Assembly (NCBI GenBank): GCA_023213315.1
Contig: JAKCPI010022026.1
Span: 16,074-80,073 of the forward strand
Origin: Euborellia annulipes
Lineage: Eukaryota > Arthropoda > Insecta > Dermaptera > Anisolabididae
Reading direction: 5' to 3'
Length of the DNA: 64,000 nt
Positions 21,888 to 34,045 of the stretch are shown in pieces. Under the pieces are notes generated by a model, which was given only the letters and a program-made list of their open reading frames with translations, was not told the DNA's origin and searched no databases. Every line of letters starts with the position of its first letter. Position 1 is the stretch's first letter. A program made the translations under genes and the position numbers.

Positions 21888-21975
21888 TAGAGTGAGAGAG
21901 ATAGAGTGAGAGAGGGGGGCGGGGGACAGGAGGGGGGATGAGAAAGATGATGTAGAAGAGGAAAAAGTAATTTTA
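21888..21975. repeat. GA-rich simple sequence
   Basis: Purine-rich run (GAGAGAGATAGAGTGAGAGA followed by G-rich sequence). On the minus strand it is a pyrimidine tract upstream of the acceptor of the 21791-21866 exon. The two open frames across it are shadows of that composition plus the exon. Confidence 0.75.
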
Positions 21976-22194
21976 AATGATAACAAGAAAAACTTTTACT
22001 AAATATATTTGATAAAAATGAATTACGATCATCAGTTCCCAATTTATTATATTAAAGTAGAAATTGAAGAGAGATAAAAAAACATTTAGAAAGGGAGATA
22101 AAGATTTTTTTCTCCTTTGAATTTAAATCGATATCAATTATAAAAAAAAAAAAAAATTTATACAAATAATAGGGTTCTGTAGAGATTTAAACTG

Positions 22195-22455
22195 GTTACC
22201 GTGGGCACTAGTTGAAACATTATATATATGTATATTTATTGTATATTAAATTAAAATTAGATATACAAATTAAACACTAGGTTATTCGTTTCAAAGGTTT
22301 TATTAATTAAAAAATTAACACTTGATACGTAATTCGACAATTCTTTGTCATCATCAGAAGTGATTACATTCTAGAAATTAGTGTTTAATTTGTATATTTA
22401 ATTGTAATTTATAAAATGTTTCAACGAGAACCAACGGTCGAAAGTTTAAATCTTA
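22195..22455 (-). mobile_element. Penelope-like terminal segment with hammerhead-like core
   Basis: The two ends read GGGCACTAGTTGAAACATTA and, inverted, AATGTTTCAACGAGAACCAA, the conserved edge of this family. On the minus strand CTGATGA (22357-22351) is followed by T, a 5-bp stem (GACAA/TTGTC) with an AGAA loop, then GAAT (22335-22332) in place of GAAA. The stem-II geometry is good but the last core base is substituted. Confidence 0.6.
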
Positions 22456-22545
22456 TTGTATATAGCCTTCGGCAACCGTACCTTAGCTAGGCCCTGGCGG
22501 GTGGCGTCTCAGAATATGATAAATTGTTTTCGAAAGAGTAATGAG

Positions 22546-23139
22546 TAGAGACCGGACAAAAAAGCATAAAAAAATGGAAAAAAAGTGCTTAAAAAAGCAT
22601 AAAAAATTTGAATAAAAAGTTGTTAAATAAGCATAAAAATTGAAAAAAAAGCATCTCATAAGCAATTTTAACTCATACCAATGGCGTTTACAATTTTTTT
22701 TTTAAAGAAACCAAATTTATTCCGCCCCGCCCTGCGAAAAATTTTGTTTTCACGGAACCAATTTTTTTCACCCTGCGGAAAAATTTTTTTTTACAGGGCT
22801 ATATTTTTTCGCACTGCGGGGTTTTTGGAAATTTTTTTTTTTTGGGGGGCGGGCCCCCCCCCTCCCCCCCCCCCTTATATACGTCCCTGGTGTATGCGTG
22901 TGGGAATAAAGTGTATTTTTTAATAAAAAAAAAAAAAAAAAAAAATTATAAATATTCGTAAAATAAGTTCAAATAAGCACGAAAGGGAAAAAAAAGCATG
23001 AAAACTCAAAAAAAGCAAAAAAAGCATAAAAAATGCAATCTCAATACACTTAGTTTTTCCTAATTCGTGTAGAAATTAAATATCTAATGGCTGCTTATAA
23101 AATTGAGCAATAAGCATTTTGCTTAAAATCCGGTCTCTA
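22546..23139. mobile_element. hAT-type non-autonomous element with perfect TSD
   Basis: Ends TAGAGACCGGA and ATCCGGTCTCTA are inverted; GTAATGAG flanks exactly (22538-22545, 23140-23147). The interior has many AAAAAGCATAAAAA motifs on both sides, like the element at 10015-10670. A GC-rich core (about 22680-22900) with CCCTGCGGAAAAA repeats may be a further insertion; the open frame there is repeat-derived. Confidence 0.88.
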
Positions 23140-23439
23140 GTAATGAGTAGTGTAGAAAAGTATAGGAAAATACATCTAAATATAGAGAGAGTAGTATCAG
23201 GAGCAGGAGTAGTAATAATAACAGGAAAAGTAGTATTAGTAATAGTGAAAAAGAGAGACAAAAAAAGTTGATTAAAAGTGTTCCCAAATCGAAATAAATA
23301 AATAGTTAAATGTTAAAATTCGATTGTAAAAATGTCATTTCGATACCATTATTGAGAAAACAATAAGAAATTTTGTATTGTTATCAATTAGGAAAAGTTG
23401 TATTAATGTATTATGGAGGTTTATTTAAAGAAAAATTTT
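23140..23439. other. AT-rich stretch, no gene seen
   Basis: Purine-rich patch at about 23170-23265 (GTAGTATCAGGAGCAGGAG). No coding or paired repeat. Confidence 0.5.
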
Positions 23440-23870
23440 AGATTGGATACTGAAAATTAGGGGAGAACTCCTTTACCTAAATTAGTACTCATATAGGTCT
23501 ATGTTCGCTTTGTAATTTGAGTGTGGAAGAAGATGTGTATCATTTTATCCGCGATTGTCCACTATTTAGAAATTTCAGATTATTGTATTTAGATAATGAA
23601 GACCTAAACTTAGAAAAGATCAACAACCTAATTAAATATTGTAAAAGTGCTTAGAACTATAGGCACTTTCTGGTCATTCTGTTTAATTATTGAATTATTG
23701 GTTTATTTATTTCTAATTTTACTCTTTCATTTTATTATTAGCTTATGTAACACTATTTTTCTCATGTACTTTGTGGAATTATGTAATATCTGAGGAATTT
23801 TATGATTTTTTGCACTCTTCCGTGGACCCCAGGGAAATAAGGTCTTAAAACAATTTATTTATTAAAAAAA
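23440..23870 (+). mobile_element. 3' end of a non-LTR retrotransposon (LINE)
   Basis: In the plus frame from 23502 the translation begins CSLCNLSVEEDVYHFIRDCP, a CX2C...HX4C knuckle typical of the C-terminus of LINE ORF2 proteins, and continues to a TAG at 23652-23654. A stop interrupts the frame just upstream (about 23482), so the reverse-transcriptase part is lost or decayed. The 3' UTR ends in AAACAATTTATTTATT and an A run at about 23862. Probably a dead 5'-truncated copy; the exact clade is not determined. Confidence 0.75.
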
Positions 23871-25039
23871 AAATGTCAAGAAAAATAAAGACATCTATTA
23901 TTATATTAAGATGAAATTATTATGACAAATCTAACTCCCCAAATTTTACATTTCAAGAGGCGAATCCATTTCATCCTTTAAATCCTTTGTAAGAGATACA
24001 AAATTGTTTTTTAAAACAATTTTGTATATGTCTATTTTTTCACTAAATTATTGCAATAATTGAAGAAAATTAAAAGATTAATTTTTTCTGGTTTTGTTAG
24101 ATTATTTTGAGTTTATATAAAAAAAATTTCAGATCTATAGTTCATTCAGATAGTGTTTTAAAAATATTGTCTAAAGACCTGTCAAATAAAGGTGTTTAAA
24201 AATAAAATAAAATTTTAATAATATTTTATCTTTGATATAAAAATATAATTTTTTTTTCTTCAATCGTTTTTTAATATTTATTATCTAAAGGTTTTTTTTT
24301 TATACGGAGATTTTTTTATTTAGATATATAAAAAATTACATGATTAATAAAAAGAGTTTAAATCAACTAGGGACCCTTAAAAGTAATCAAGTCGGAAAGT
24401 ATGTAGCTCCACCCCGGGAGTGAAAAGTAGCTGCTGATTCCCAATCGGGTTGTGCAGATTCAGCCCCCTTAGGAGGAGAAGCAAAGGTTTAGGGATTAGG
24501 GATTTTGTCAAAGCCCCCTTCTCTCGTTCAAATAAGTGGGGGATTAATAGCTGCTTGATATCTAAGCTTATTATAATATAAAAAAAAAAAACTCCATTCC
24601 ACGATTTTTTTGTTATAATTTTGTATCAAAATTTGAAAATAGCCAAATTTTATAAAATTCTTCTACTATTGAAATATATTGGATTGAATTGTATTTATTT
24701 GCTCTTAGGCGATTCGCCTCCTTAGCATTTAAAATTACATGAATTTAACAAAAAAGAAACGATTTAATTGAAAAAATTTTATAAGATTTTCTCATAGGCA
24801 CTTATATACTTATATACTTGGTATTTATTATTATGGTTTTTAAACCAATTTTTCAGTCTTTCCTCGTATAGACTCAATACTTTTTCTCAATGGGGTCTTA
24901 GGTGTAAATTCCGATTTACCGATAGCAAACCCTTTTTTCCAAATTTTTTTGAATTTTATTGAAGTTTTTGTATATAAGTTTAGAATGCATTATCTTAAAG
25001 CCTTCTATTAAACGAGCAATGTACGTTTATTTGTTTATT
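23871..25039. other. AT-rich stretch, no gene seen
   Basis: An island at about 24385-24560 is less AT-rich (CCACCCCGGGAGTG, GATTCAGCCCCCTTAGG) but has no open frame or paired ends that I could identify. Confidence 0.45.
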
Positions 25040-25290
25040 TATATATTTACTAGCCGCGTCGCCCGCCTTCGGCGGGCTTCGCTCCTAGCCGGGGGGCTTC
25101 ACCCCCTGGACCCCCCTCCAGCTGGTCACGGGAATTTCGGGATGAAAATAATTTTCCTGTAATCCCGAGAAGGTCCTCTTTATGCATAAAAAATTTCATT
25201 TCAAAATTCCAACGGGAAGTTGCCTAAATAGAGCGTGAGAGACAAACGGACAGACAGACAGACGGACATTAGTGAATTATATATATAGAT
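25040..25290 (+). repeat. Dispersed repeat with GC-rich hairpin head and GACAGACGGACA tail
   Basis: The head TCGCCCGCCTTCGGCGGGCT forms a hairpin. The tail ATTCCAACGGGAAGTTGCCT, then a GACAGACAGACAGACGGACA run and TATATATAGAT, matches tails at 4780-4870 and 51560-51620. An upstream ATTAAACGAGCAATGTACG is shared with about 27245-27270 and 48500-48540. Class not determined. Confidence 0.6.
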
Positions 25291-25534
25291 GCCAAATTAT
25301 ATAAATTCCAACAATTTACTAATATCGTATCTATAGAGTTATCTAAACATAAGCCTTCCCAATTGTTTACCTACAATTTATTTATATACTTTTATAGAGA
25401 TAATTTCGTTTTTGTCAATAAAATAAAAAATAAGTGGGTAAGATAATCTATAAACTATTTTTTAAATGATGGGAACCCCTGGGAGTTAGGCAACCACTAG
25501 GCGTAAACGAATGGAAGGATAGAGGAAGCTTACT

Positions 25535-27030
25535 TGACTCCTCCTCCTTCCCTCCCACTTGACCCACACTCTGACTGCTCATATTTTTCAATTAGGTCAG
25601 AGCTTGTAGGCGGGGCTTTGCTTTTTCCCTTCCCTTATCCCTCCTTCTAGTGTAATCAAAGGAGGAGCTAAGCCTCTCCTTTCCCCTTCTCTTTTGCTTC
25701 TCAAACCTTACACTTCTGGTTGCCTAACTTTTAGGCGTCCTCAGGATTTAAAAATAAAAATAGACAATTTAAAGATGGATGCCTCTTTCTAATTAATTAC
25801 TCGTTCTAATTTGTAGGTAAAATAATAATTGGCATTTTTTGATGAAATGAGGACCCAATTAAGTGAAAAAAAGAGAGTTACTTAAATATTTTGGGTTACA
25901 TATATAAAAACAATTGAAACTTTTAAAAAGTAATGAACTTTTAAATAATTATAACTCCTCCTCCTTCCCTCCCGCACTCTGACTGATCATATTACTTTCT
26001 CTTACCTATGTATATATGTAATATATATATAGAGAGAAAGTATTGGATTCATGTCAAAAATTCCATGTCGAGATTTTGATGGATCTTCACGTTTTGAGGT
26101 CCCCTGAATCCAAAAAAGTGGTTTTCGCGACATGGTCTGTCTGTGTGTGGGTGTGTGTGTGTGTGTTCAATTTTAAGCATGAAGGAATTGAGCTACGAGG
26201 TTGAAATTTTATATTTAAGTTAAACACCGCCCGGGACCGGAAAAATAAGCTTTTAATCAAAATCGGCCAAAGATTACTAGTACTTTACTGATGTACTTTT
26301 TCAGTTTTTTTCGTTTTTCTCAAAATTTGCTCCAACGATTTTTTTTTAAATTCAAAAATCAATTATTTTTTAGATGCTCTTTAAAATGTATATTCTCATT
26401 TTGCAATTGAAATCTTCTGAAGACCACTTTACTCTTGTATTTCATAGGGAAGATAGGAGAAATGGTTGCCATGGTAACAAAATATAAATATTTTCCCATA
26501 CTTAAAATTTTACATCTGAATTCATATGTTCCGTACTGTCGGGAACTAAATATATGTCGACACAAAAAATCTGGTGTGACAAGCACAGTACACAACTTTC
26601 GATTACCGAAGGTAAGAGAAAGTTGCGTGCTGTGCGCCAGTCACACCTGATTTTTTTTTCAATTAGGTCAGAGCTAGTAGGCGGGGATTTGCTTTCTAAT
26701 CCCTTCCCTTATCCCTCCTTCTAGTGTAATCAAAGGAGGAGCTAAGCCTCTCCTTTCCCCTTCTCTTTTGCTTCTCAAACCTTACACTTCTGGTTGCCTA
26801 ACTTTTAGGCGTCCTCAGGATTTAAAAATAAAAATAGACAATTTAAAGATGGATGCCTCTTTCTAATTAATTACTCGTTCTAATTTGTAGGTAAAATAAT
26901 AATTGGCATTTTTTGATGAAATGAGGACCCAATTAAGTGAAAAAAAAGAGAGTTACTTAAATATTTTGGGTTACATATATAAAAACAATTGAAACTTTTA
27001 AAAAGTAATGAACTTTTAAATAATTATAAC
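25535..27030 (+). repeat. Recent ~430-bp tandem duplication, second unit split by family A
   Basis: Unit 1 (25535-25963) begins CTCCTCCTTCCCTCCC and runs through GGTCAGAGCTTGTAGGCGG, CCTTCTAGTGTAATCAAAGG and ATGGATGCCTCTTTC to AATAATTATAACT. Unit 2 restarts at 25964 and, apart from the family A insertion at 25994-26651, repeats the same sequence almost without change to about 27028. The near-identity suggests a young duplication. No coding frame spans it. Confidence 0.88.
25994..26651 (-). mobile_element. Family A repeat, complete, with a natural empty site
   Basis: Reverse orientation from ACTTTCTCTTACC to CAGTCACACCTGATTT. X-box GTTGCCATGGTAAC at 26465-26478; left-end hairpin ACTTTCGATTACCGAAGGTA. 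A TG run lies at 26137-26164. In unit 1 of the duplication the same site reads CTCATATTTTTCAATTAGG without the element, defining the borders and showing insertion in a T run without a clear target duplication. Confidence 0.92.
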
Positions 27031-27059
27031 TTCTATATAACTATATTGACACTTTCGAT

Positions 27060-27230
27060 TTTATTATCATATTTCATCGATTCTAAGACGCACTTTTTTT
27101 CCTAAATAATCTTTTCCAAAATGCGGTGCGTCTTAGAATCGATGACGTCTTAAAATCAATTTTTTCAAAATATTTTTCTCAAAAACTAGACTGCGTCTTA
27201 GATTCGATGGCGTCTTAGAATTGATGTAAT
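27060..27230. repeat. Short element with GCGTCTTAGAATCGATG motifs
   Basis: CATCGATTCTAAGACGCAC (27073-27091) is inverted at GTGCGTCTTAGAATCGATG (about 27126-27144); three more diverged copies follow (to about 27226). Looks like a small inverted-terminal element or fragment; no target duplication established. Confidence 0.55.
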
Positions 27231-29468
27231 ATGTTATTATCTTTTACTAATTAAACGAGAAATATGGGTACGTTTATTTATATATTTATATGTAATCACA
27301 CCATTTCTCAAAAACGGTTTCAACGATTTTATTTTCGGTATACTAAATATATTGCGGTAGGTGTCGTTTTTGGGAAAATTAGGATACTATTACTTTACTG
27401 ATAAACCTTTTTACTTTTTTAATTAAAAATAACTGGCTGCATAGCTCACAACTTTATTAATGGTGATTTAAATCTGGAATTAAAATATAATAAATCAATA
27501 TTTCTCCTATTACCTGTACTTCCTTGAATGCGTCACCCCCCCCCCCCCCCAACAAAAATTTCGAGCTTCCGTCTTACCAAAATCATGGGGGCCGCCTCAG
27601 TACCACTCATTGGATAAAGTTTATGTATTTATAGTCCCAGAAGATCTTAACAAGTAAATACCCATTCCACCTCGAAAAAAATATAAATTAACTGATATAA
27701 AAAATTTCTTTACTTTTTGGGTAATAGACTAAAAGAAATAGTTATAAATAAACGAAAAAAAAATTTAAGAAGTTAAAAAAAAAAAACTTTTTACATTTAA
27801 ATAAGAAAATGGAAAGAAAGAAAACATTTTAATGTAATTAGAAATTTTTTTTTTTATGTTTTATAATTGTTTACAAGCTTCGTGAAGGAAAAAATTTAAA
27901 ACATTGTTAATCAAGATAATGTCTGAGAAAAACCGCTTACAAGTTTTATTTAAGCTTTCTAAAATTGAGATTGTAGCCATGAAAAACTAAGATGATTATT
28001 TTTCTTTTTTTTTTTTTGGGCAGGAGAAAAAAAAATCGTTTAAGTAAAATCCCTCTCTCTTTACTGATCAGCCATTCTAAAATAAAATGCATTTTTCTAT
28101 ATGAAGATTCAAAATGATAAAAATGGAAATAATATTATGATAAAATGTAATAACATAAAAATATGATTTATTATGAAGAGATAAATATGTGAAAGCTTAC
28201 ATATCAACTCACTTTTTTTTCCAATCAATGTGATATGAATTTTTTTTCACGCTTAATTAAATTTCATAAAAATAATAAATAATGTACACGCAATAATAAA
28301 TTTGAATAATAAATTAGTATATTAAATGAATTATAATTTTGAGGAATATCCCGGAGTTAGAGCGTGTCATTCCAGTAAAAATTCAAATCCAGGAACTTAA
28401 TTTTATTTATTTGGGTGTTTATTAAGCAATTATAAAGAAATACACGTATGTATTATTTGAATAGGACATCTTGTACAATAAGTCAATGGTGGGAGAATAT
28501 ATAGATCTATTTCTAAATGTATTTCTTGAAAAAAAAAAAAAAAAAAATTTTTAATAGAATGTAAAAAAAAAATATGAATTTTCAATAGACAACAAGATGC
28601 AAATCGTTAGAAAGGCAATCGAGTTTGAGGTGGGTTTTTATAATCACCCCACAGATTGAGGTAATGGACTATTTATTTCCCAAACCAAAATTCTTAAAAT
28701 TTTAAATAATGAATTGCATTACAAATTTAAAAAAAAAGCACTTTTTAAACGAATTATTAATGGAAATTTTTAAATTTAATTCTATAAATGAACAAAAAAA
28801 AAAAAAAAAAATGCATTTTAGCGAAAAAAAAAAAAATAAATAAAATATTTTATTTCTACATGAATAGAATGAAAATTAAAAAAAGCCTGAGGCTGAATAA
28901 AGCCTCTGTTATTTTTTCAATAATCCATTCACAGAACCGATTAGTCGATCTAAATATTAATCAATATTTTATAGAATACAAGTCAGAAATAAATAATTCG
29001 ATAAATGGGAGGGGGGGGGGGGAAGAGTGTGTGGAGTAAACCATTGGATTAGAGATAAAAGGTATAACCAGAATACATTTTTACAGGGGGGGGATTTTTT
29101 TAAATGAATTATTCTATATATAATAGCTCATTTATAAAAAGAATCAATCAAAATACTAGGTATTTTAAAAATTATTATCAGATCAACAGTTTTAAATATT
29201 ACTAAGATTTTCCAGAGGGGGTGGGGGGGGGGCATCCCCGTCTTCGCCTAGGAGCCTAACTAAAAGTGAATATAAACTACTAATTGGATCAACTTATGAT
29301 AGAGATAAAATATAAAGAATTAAAAGTTTTCACTGTAAATTATTAATTTAGATTAAGTTTATTTGTTTTAAATAAGTTTGATTCAGAGGCTTAACGAATC
29401 CTTAAGGGCGGTGGGGGGGAGCAAAGCTCAACTAGCTATGTCCTCAATTTGTATTCACATACCATATA
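27231..29468. other. AT-rich stretch, no gene seen
   Basis: Contains a diverged fragment with AACGGTTTCAACGATTTTAT (27310-27420), a C run near 27536, A-rich runs at 28529-28550 and 28795-28835, and G runs near 29010, 29088 and 29218. The small open frame at 28788-29039 starts in an A run and has no family resemblance. Confidence 0.5.
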
Positions 29469-29724
29469 TGGACCCTGTTATGCAATGGTGTGTCAAAGAC
29501 CAAAAAATTCAAAAATGAGTTAAGCATGGAATATTGTTTCAAATGCTTTAATTAATAGTATAGTATTTTTTATGAAATATGTCCTAAAAAAATTTATATT
29601 TAATGCTACTTGCACAATTGACAAGAAAAATTATATATAATCCAATGAAAACAAAAAACTTTAATGTTTATTTTCTCAAAACTCGATGTTTGGTCTTTGA
29701 CACACCATTGCATAACAGGGTCCA
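29469..29724. mobile_element. TIR element with TA flanks (256 bp)
   Basis: The first 33 bases (TGGACCCTGTTATGCAATGG, then TGTGTCAAAGACC) are matched exactly by the reverse complement at the end. TA is present on both sides, compatible with a Tc1/mariner-type target duplication, though the TATA context makes this weak. A second decayed copy is at 43920-44166. No transposase. Confidence 0.8.
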
Positions 29725-29853
29725 TATAAGGGTAGATTTTTTTTTTTTTGTGAAAAATGGTCTTTTGTATAAAAATATTTAAACAATCGAAAAAATTAAA
29801 TAAATATTAAAAAAAAAAAATTTGTAGTCTCAAAATTTCGGACAAGATAAGGA

Positions 29854-30023
29854 CATGGGCGTAACTAGAGAATTTGGCTGGGGCGGGGGTGGGGGCATGG
29901 GACCAGCTATCCTCCGGGGGACCTGGAAAGCCCCATATTTTCTAATTTTTTCTTGAGGCAGAGAGCTTTCCGGAGGGGAGCCACGAGCCTTATGGGGGCG
30001 GTACTCCTCTAGTTACGCCCATA
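29854..30023 (-). mobile_element. hAT-type MITE with 8-bp TSD
   Basis: Ends CATGGGCGTAACTAGAG and CTCTAGTTACGCCCATA; flanks GATAAGGA and GATACGGA match at 7 of 8. The interior CAGCTATCCTCCGGGGGACC relates it to 5564-5762. Confidence 0.87.
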
Positions 30024-31340
30024 GATACGGATCAAATTTTCAGATATTTTAAAAACAGCGAAACTTAAAGCTAATTTTGGCAATCAAAAAATGAAAAAAA
30101 AATAGTATTTTATACATTATTCTAATATATTAATATAACTGTAAATTGATTAATTTGTAAAATTTATAAAAAAAAATTTGCTAGTTTTTTTTTTTATAAA
30201 TTTCATAAAAATATAGGAACAGAGTTAGTTAAGCAACCTTGTTAAAAATATTTAAGAGTAAAATTTGCCGGGCCTATTTACTCAAATAAAATACATAATT
30301 GCGTATTTGACAATTTTGTTTGCCCCACCCAAATTTGTGTTAGGCCTGTATTCTTTGGCGAGGTTGGGCGTCCCTGTGCTCAAGGGGGCCGATGGCTTAA
30401 TTTCTCCCATCTGAATACGCCCCAATAAAATCACATCTAGAGATTACAATCTTAAGCGAGACCTAAAGAAGTCCACAAAAGCTGACGAAATGTTATTCAA
30501 ATAAACCAGAGTTAAAAATAATAATAATATTCAAATACAATATTTAGGAAATCAAGAATTTGTTTATTACAGGGGGTGGGATATTTCCCCCCAAAATGCA
30601 TCTTATTTACCACGATTTACCTTCTCAAGACGTTAATTTTCCCTTTTGCGTAACCATCAAAGTACGTGTTTTTTTCTAATTTAAATAATTTATTTATTCA
30701 ACTGGCATTAGAATATTTCAAATAAACATGTACAAAGAAAATCGTTGATGCATTAAGAAATGTAAGAGATTATCGCTCAAAGGACCAATTTATGGAAGCT
30801 GTTAGCAAGCTAATAAGGCGAATTAAATATTATTTAGGAAAGTTCTTTTACCTCAGTTAACTCCGGAACATAGGTACATACTAACGAAGGGGGGAGTTGG
30901 CAACTAAGAATGGATATAAGCCACCCCGACGAATATCTTACACACTGAATTTACATATTTTATTATAATTTAAGTAAGGCCTTCTAAGTAATAAATTTAA
31001 TAATTCATATCCAGAGGAAAAGATTAATTTTTGAACTTTTCTTCTCGTCCATCCGTTTTAAAAAGAATTTTTTTGACTTTTGTTTCTAATTTAAAACAAC
31101 TTTATTTTTATATAAGTACTTATTATGAAAAAAAAAAAATATTTTCAAGTTTAATGTATACTAAAAAATTTAAAAGTGTATATTTCAGTTTACGGTATAC
31201 AAGATAATTTTCTTTTTATAGGATTTTTGTCTAGGTTGTTATTGTTTAATAAAATTTCTATTCCATGTTTACGTGTCTTCTTAGTTGTTTGTAAGTATAT
31301 CAAAAACAAAAGATAAATATTAAAATGTTTTTCTATTTTT
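30024..31340. other. AT-rich stretch, no gene seen
   Basis: A less AT-rich fragment at about 30300-30425 ends CTGAATACGCCCC, like a lone hAT end. No coding signal, splice-bounded exon or RNA gene recognised. Confidence 0.45.
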
Positions 31341-32131
31341 ACTTTCTCTTACCCTATTTATGATATATATATAGAGAGAGAAAGTATTGCAATCATGTCA
31401 AATATTCTATGTAGAGATTTTGATGGATATACATGTTTTGAGGCCTCCAAAAAAGTATGGTCTGTCTGTGAACAAAATATCTGAGTAACCAAAAGAGTAA
31501 CGAGGTTGAAATTTTATATTCAAGTTAAGCACCCCTCGAAATTGTGAACATAAACTTTTAAGCAAAATCGGCCAAAAAGTACTAGTACTTTACTGATGTA
31601 CTTTTTCAGTTTTTTTCAATTTTCTCAAAATTCGCTTCAAGAATTTTATTTAAAATTCATAAATCAATTATTTTTTACATGCTCCTTAAAATGTATATTC
31701 TCATTTTGCCCTTGAAATCTTTTGAAGCACACTTTATTCTTGTGCTTCATAGGAAAGATAGGAGAAATGGTTGTCATGGTAACAAAAGAGTAAAATCTTT
31801 TTCTTTTTAGATTAAAATTCAGATAAATCAACTATTTTTTAGATGCTCTTTAAAAAGTATATCATTTTTCGTAAAAATTGCTTGAAGTACACTTTACTGA
31901 TGTATTTCAGATTTTTCAAATTCATTTTCCGGTTCTTCCTTCCATAGAGCAAATGTCCCTTTGGGAATTTGCATGTTAATTTTGATTCAAAAGGGGGGTA
32001 CCCTTTTTACAAATTTAAAAAAAATATTTTCCAATTCTTATGAAATTTTTATTTAGGATTCTCTATTGTGTATAAAATATCCAATTCTTTCCGAAAGGTA
32101 AGAGAAATGTCCGGCGCCAGTCACACCAGAT
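31341..32131 (-). mobile_element. Family A repeat, rearranged copy
   Basis: Reverse orientation from ACTTTCTCTTACCC to GCCAGTCACACCAGATTT. The X-box position reads GTTGTCATGGTAAC (about 31768) and so no longer fits the consensus. Part of the body (the TTTTTTAGATGCTCTTTAAA region) appears a second time (31830-31930) before the left end, a variant shared with the copies at 45622 and 52488. Confidence 0.8.
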
Positions 32132-33543
32132 TTTTAATTGACAAATTCAAGTGTGTTCTCGCTGTTTCGATTGTTATATGTTAAAAAAAAATATATTGTC
32201 TCAAAAAAAAGTCTTATTTAAAGAAAGAGAATTACTAGTTTTTGAAACTTTTAGATCTGAACAATTCAGTTAGCCCAAAATAAAATAAAAGAAAAATATT
32301 TTAATATTATTCATTTTGTAGTCAGAGGACAAGTAATAGAAATTTATTGCACAAGATAATTATTAAAATCCCATTCCGCTTTTAGTTTTGGGAATACAAT
32401 ATTTTCCTTAGAGGCTGTTAATATTTCGGCTTAATAACGTCAAGGGGATAAAGCTGTTAATCCTAAGTTGAAAGAAACTCAGATTCAAATCCACTTTCTG
32501 ACAAATTTATCCAACTCAATCGGTGATGGGGAAGAAAAGCGAAATCATTCCTCCTCGCGATAATCCCAAGATCTGCCGGTAAATTCTTTTCTTATCTTAG
32601 ACATCGAAATTAATTAATTTTTTTTTTTGTTTTATTTCATCCTTATGAGAATAACCTTCTGATAAAAAATTGTGTTTTATTCATATCGTTTAAAATCTCT
32701 CTCTTAGGAGAAAATTTTCTTTAATGTTGAGAAAATAAGAATTTTATTCTAAACTTAGTTATTTATTCTCCTATTTTTTTCTCTAGTTGGCTAAAAACTA
32801 ATTTTTCCCTTAAAAATAAGGCTGAAGAAAAATTGGTAAAATTTAGTTGGCATGCCCCACACGAAAAAAATGTCATATCCTGGAAGAGATGCATTAAAAA
32901 GCCAAATTTGGGAAGTAATTCAATATACATCAGACTCACACTTTCAAAGGATTTGGAATAAAGAACTAAAAATGTTGGATTCCTCTTAATATTAATACTC
33001 GCCTACGTATGGCTTTATGAGTTGGTGAAATGAGTTAATTTTCAGATGATTATCTTTTATTTATTCTACTTTTTTTTTTTATTTATCTTTTTCATATATT
33101 ATTAATATATATGATATATTAAATATACTTTTTTAGCACGGATTTGAAATAATAAAAATATAAACATAACCTTTAACCTCACGTGATAGTATTATCAGAA
33201 CGCTTCACACCAGGGCAAAAAAAGAATATGCAATTCGGAAAAATTAAAAAACAGAGGAGAAAATCCTTAAGAATACTTTAATAGCAAATGGTTATAATCT
33301 GAACAAAATTAACAAAATTTTCTCGAGTACAAAAAATCAAAATTTAAGCGAAAAAAAGTACTAGTCCTTTAGTGATGTTCTTTTTAAGTTTATAACTAAT
33401 TATATTATACTTATAATATTCTATTTTTTCTATAATTCCGAATTTTCACTCAAAGTGATGGGCCCAGGAAGAGCAGCCGGTTGCACGCTGGGGAGGGGGG
33501 GAAGGCTCTTCTAGCCTTAGCTCGGGAAAATCATAGTCACCAA
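32132..33543. other. AT-rich stretch, no gene seen
   Basis: A less AT-rich segment at about 32400-32590 shows no supported exon. A family A scrap (AAGTACTAGTCCTTTAGTGA) lies at about 33357. A G-rich patch at 33490-33510 precedes the hAT element. Confidence 0.45.
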
Positions 33544-33824
33544 CAAGGGCGTAGCCAGAATCAAATCTAGAGGGGGGCAGATCATGGTCGTCCAGGGGGA
33601 GGGGGCAGATCATGGCTGTCCAGATTGTGACATAGCTTTTTCATATATATCTATACTATTATATAATAAGCCTTCGAATTAAAGGCATAAAAACCCTCGA
33701 GTCCTAACGAGTCCCCGTCGCTATCGCCCTACCTAATTTTGTTTCATTTCATTTCATCACTTTATAAGCATTTAATTTTTTTTTCTTGCTTCTGGGGGAG
33801 GGGGGGGGGGCAGTTGCCCCCATG
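33544..33824 (+). mobile_element. hAT-type MITE with perfect TSD and internal duplication
   Basis: Starts CAAGGGCGTAGCCAG and ends GTTGCCCCCATG; GTCACCAA flanks exactly (33536-33543, 33825-33832). The segment GGGCAGATCATGG is duplicated near the left end. Same family as 3759-4014 and 42401-42679. Confidence 0.9.
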
Positions 33825-34045
33825 GTCACCAACAAGTGAGCCCCTAAGTGAAATTATTAATTATAGGAAAATATACTAACATTTTTTTGTATTAAAATTT
33901 TGAATTAGAAACCTTTTATTAATTGCAGTCGATTTTTAATAATTTTTTCTTGTTTTAAATTTTCCATTTAATTGATAATATTAAAACAAAAAGAGCGTTA
34001 TTTCTAAGCCGAAAACATTGGTAGAAATATATATATATTTTTTTA

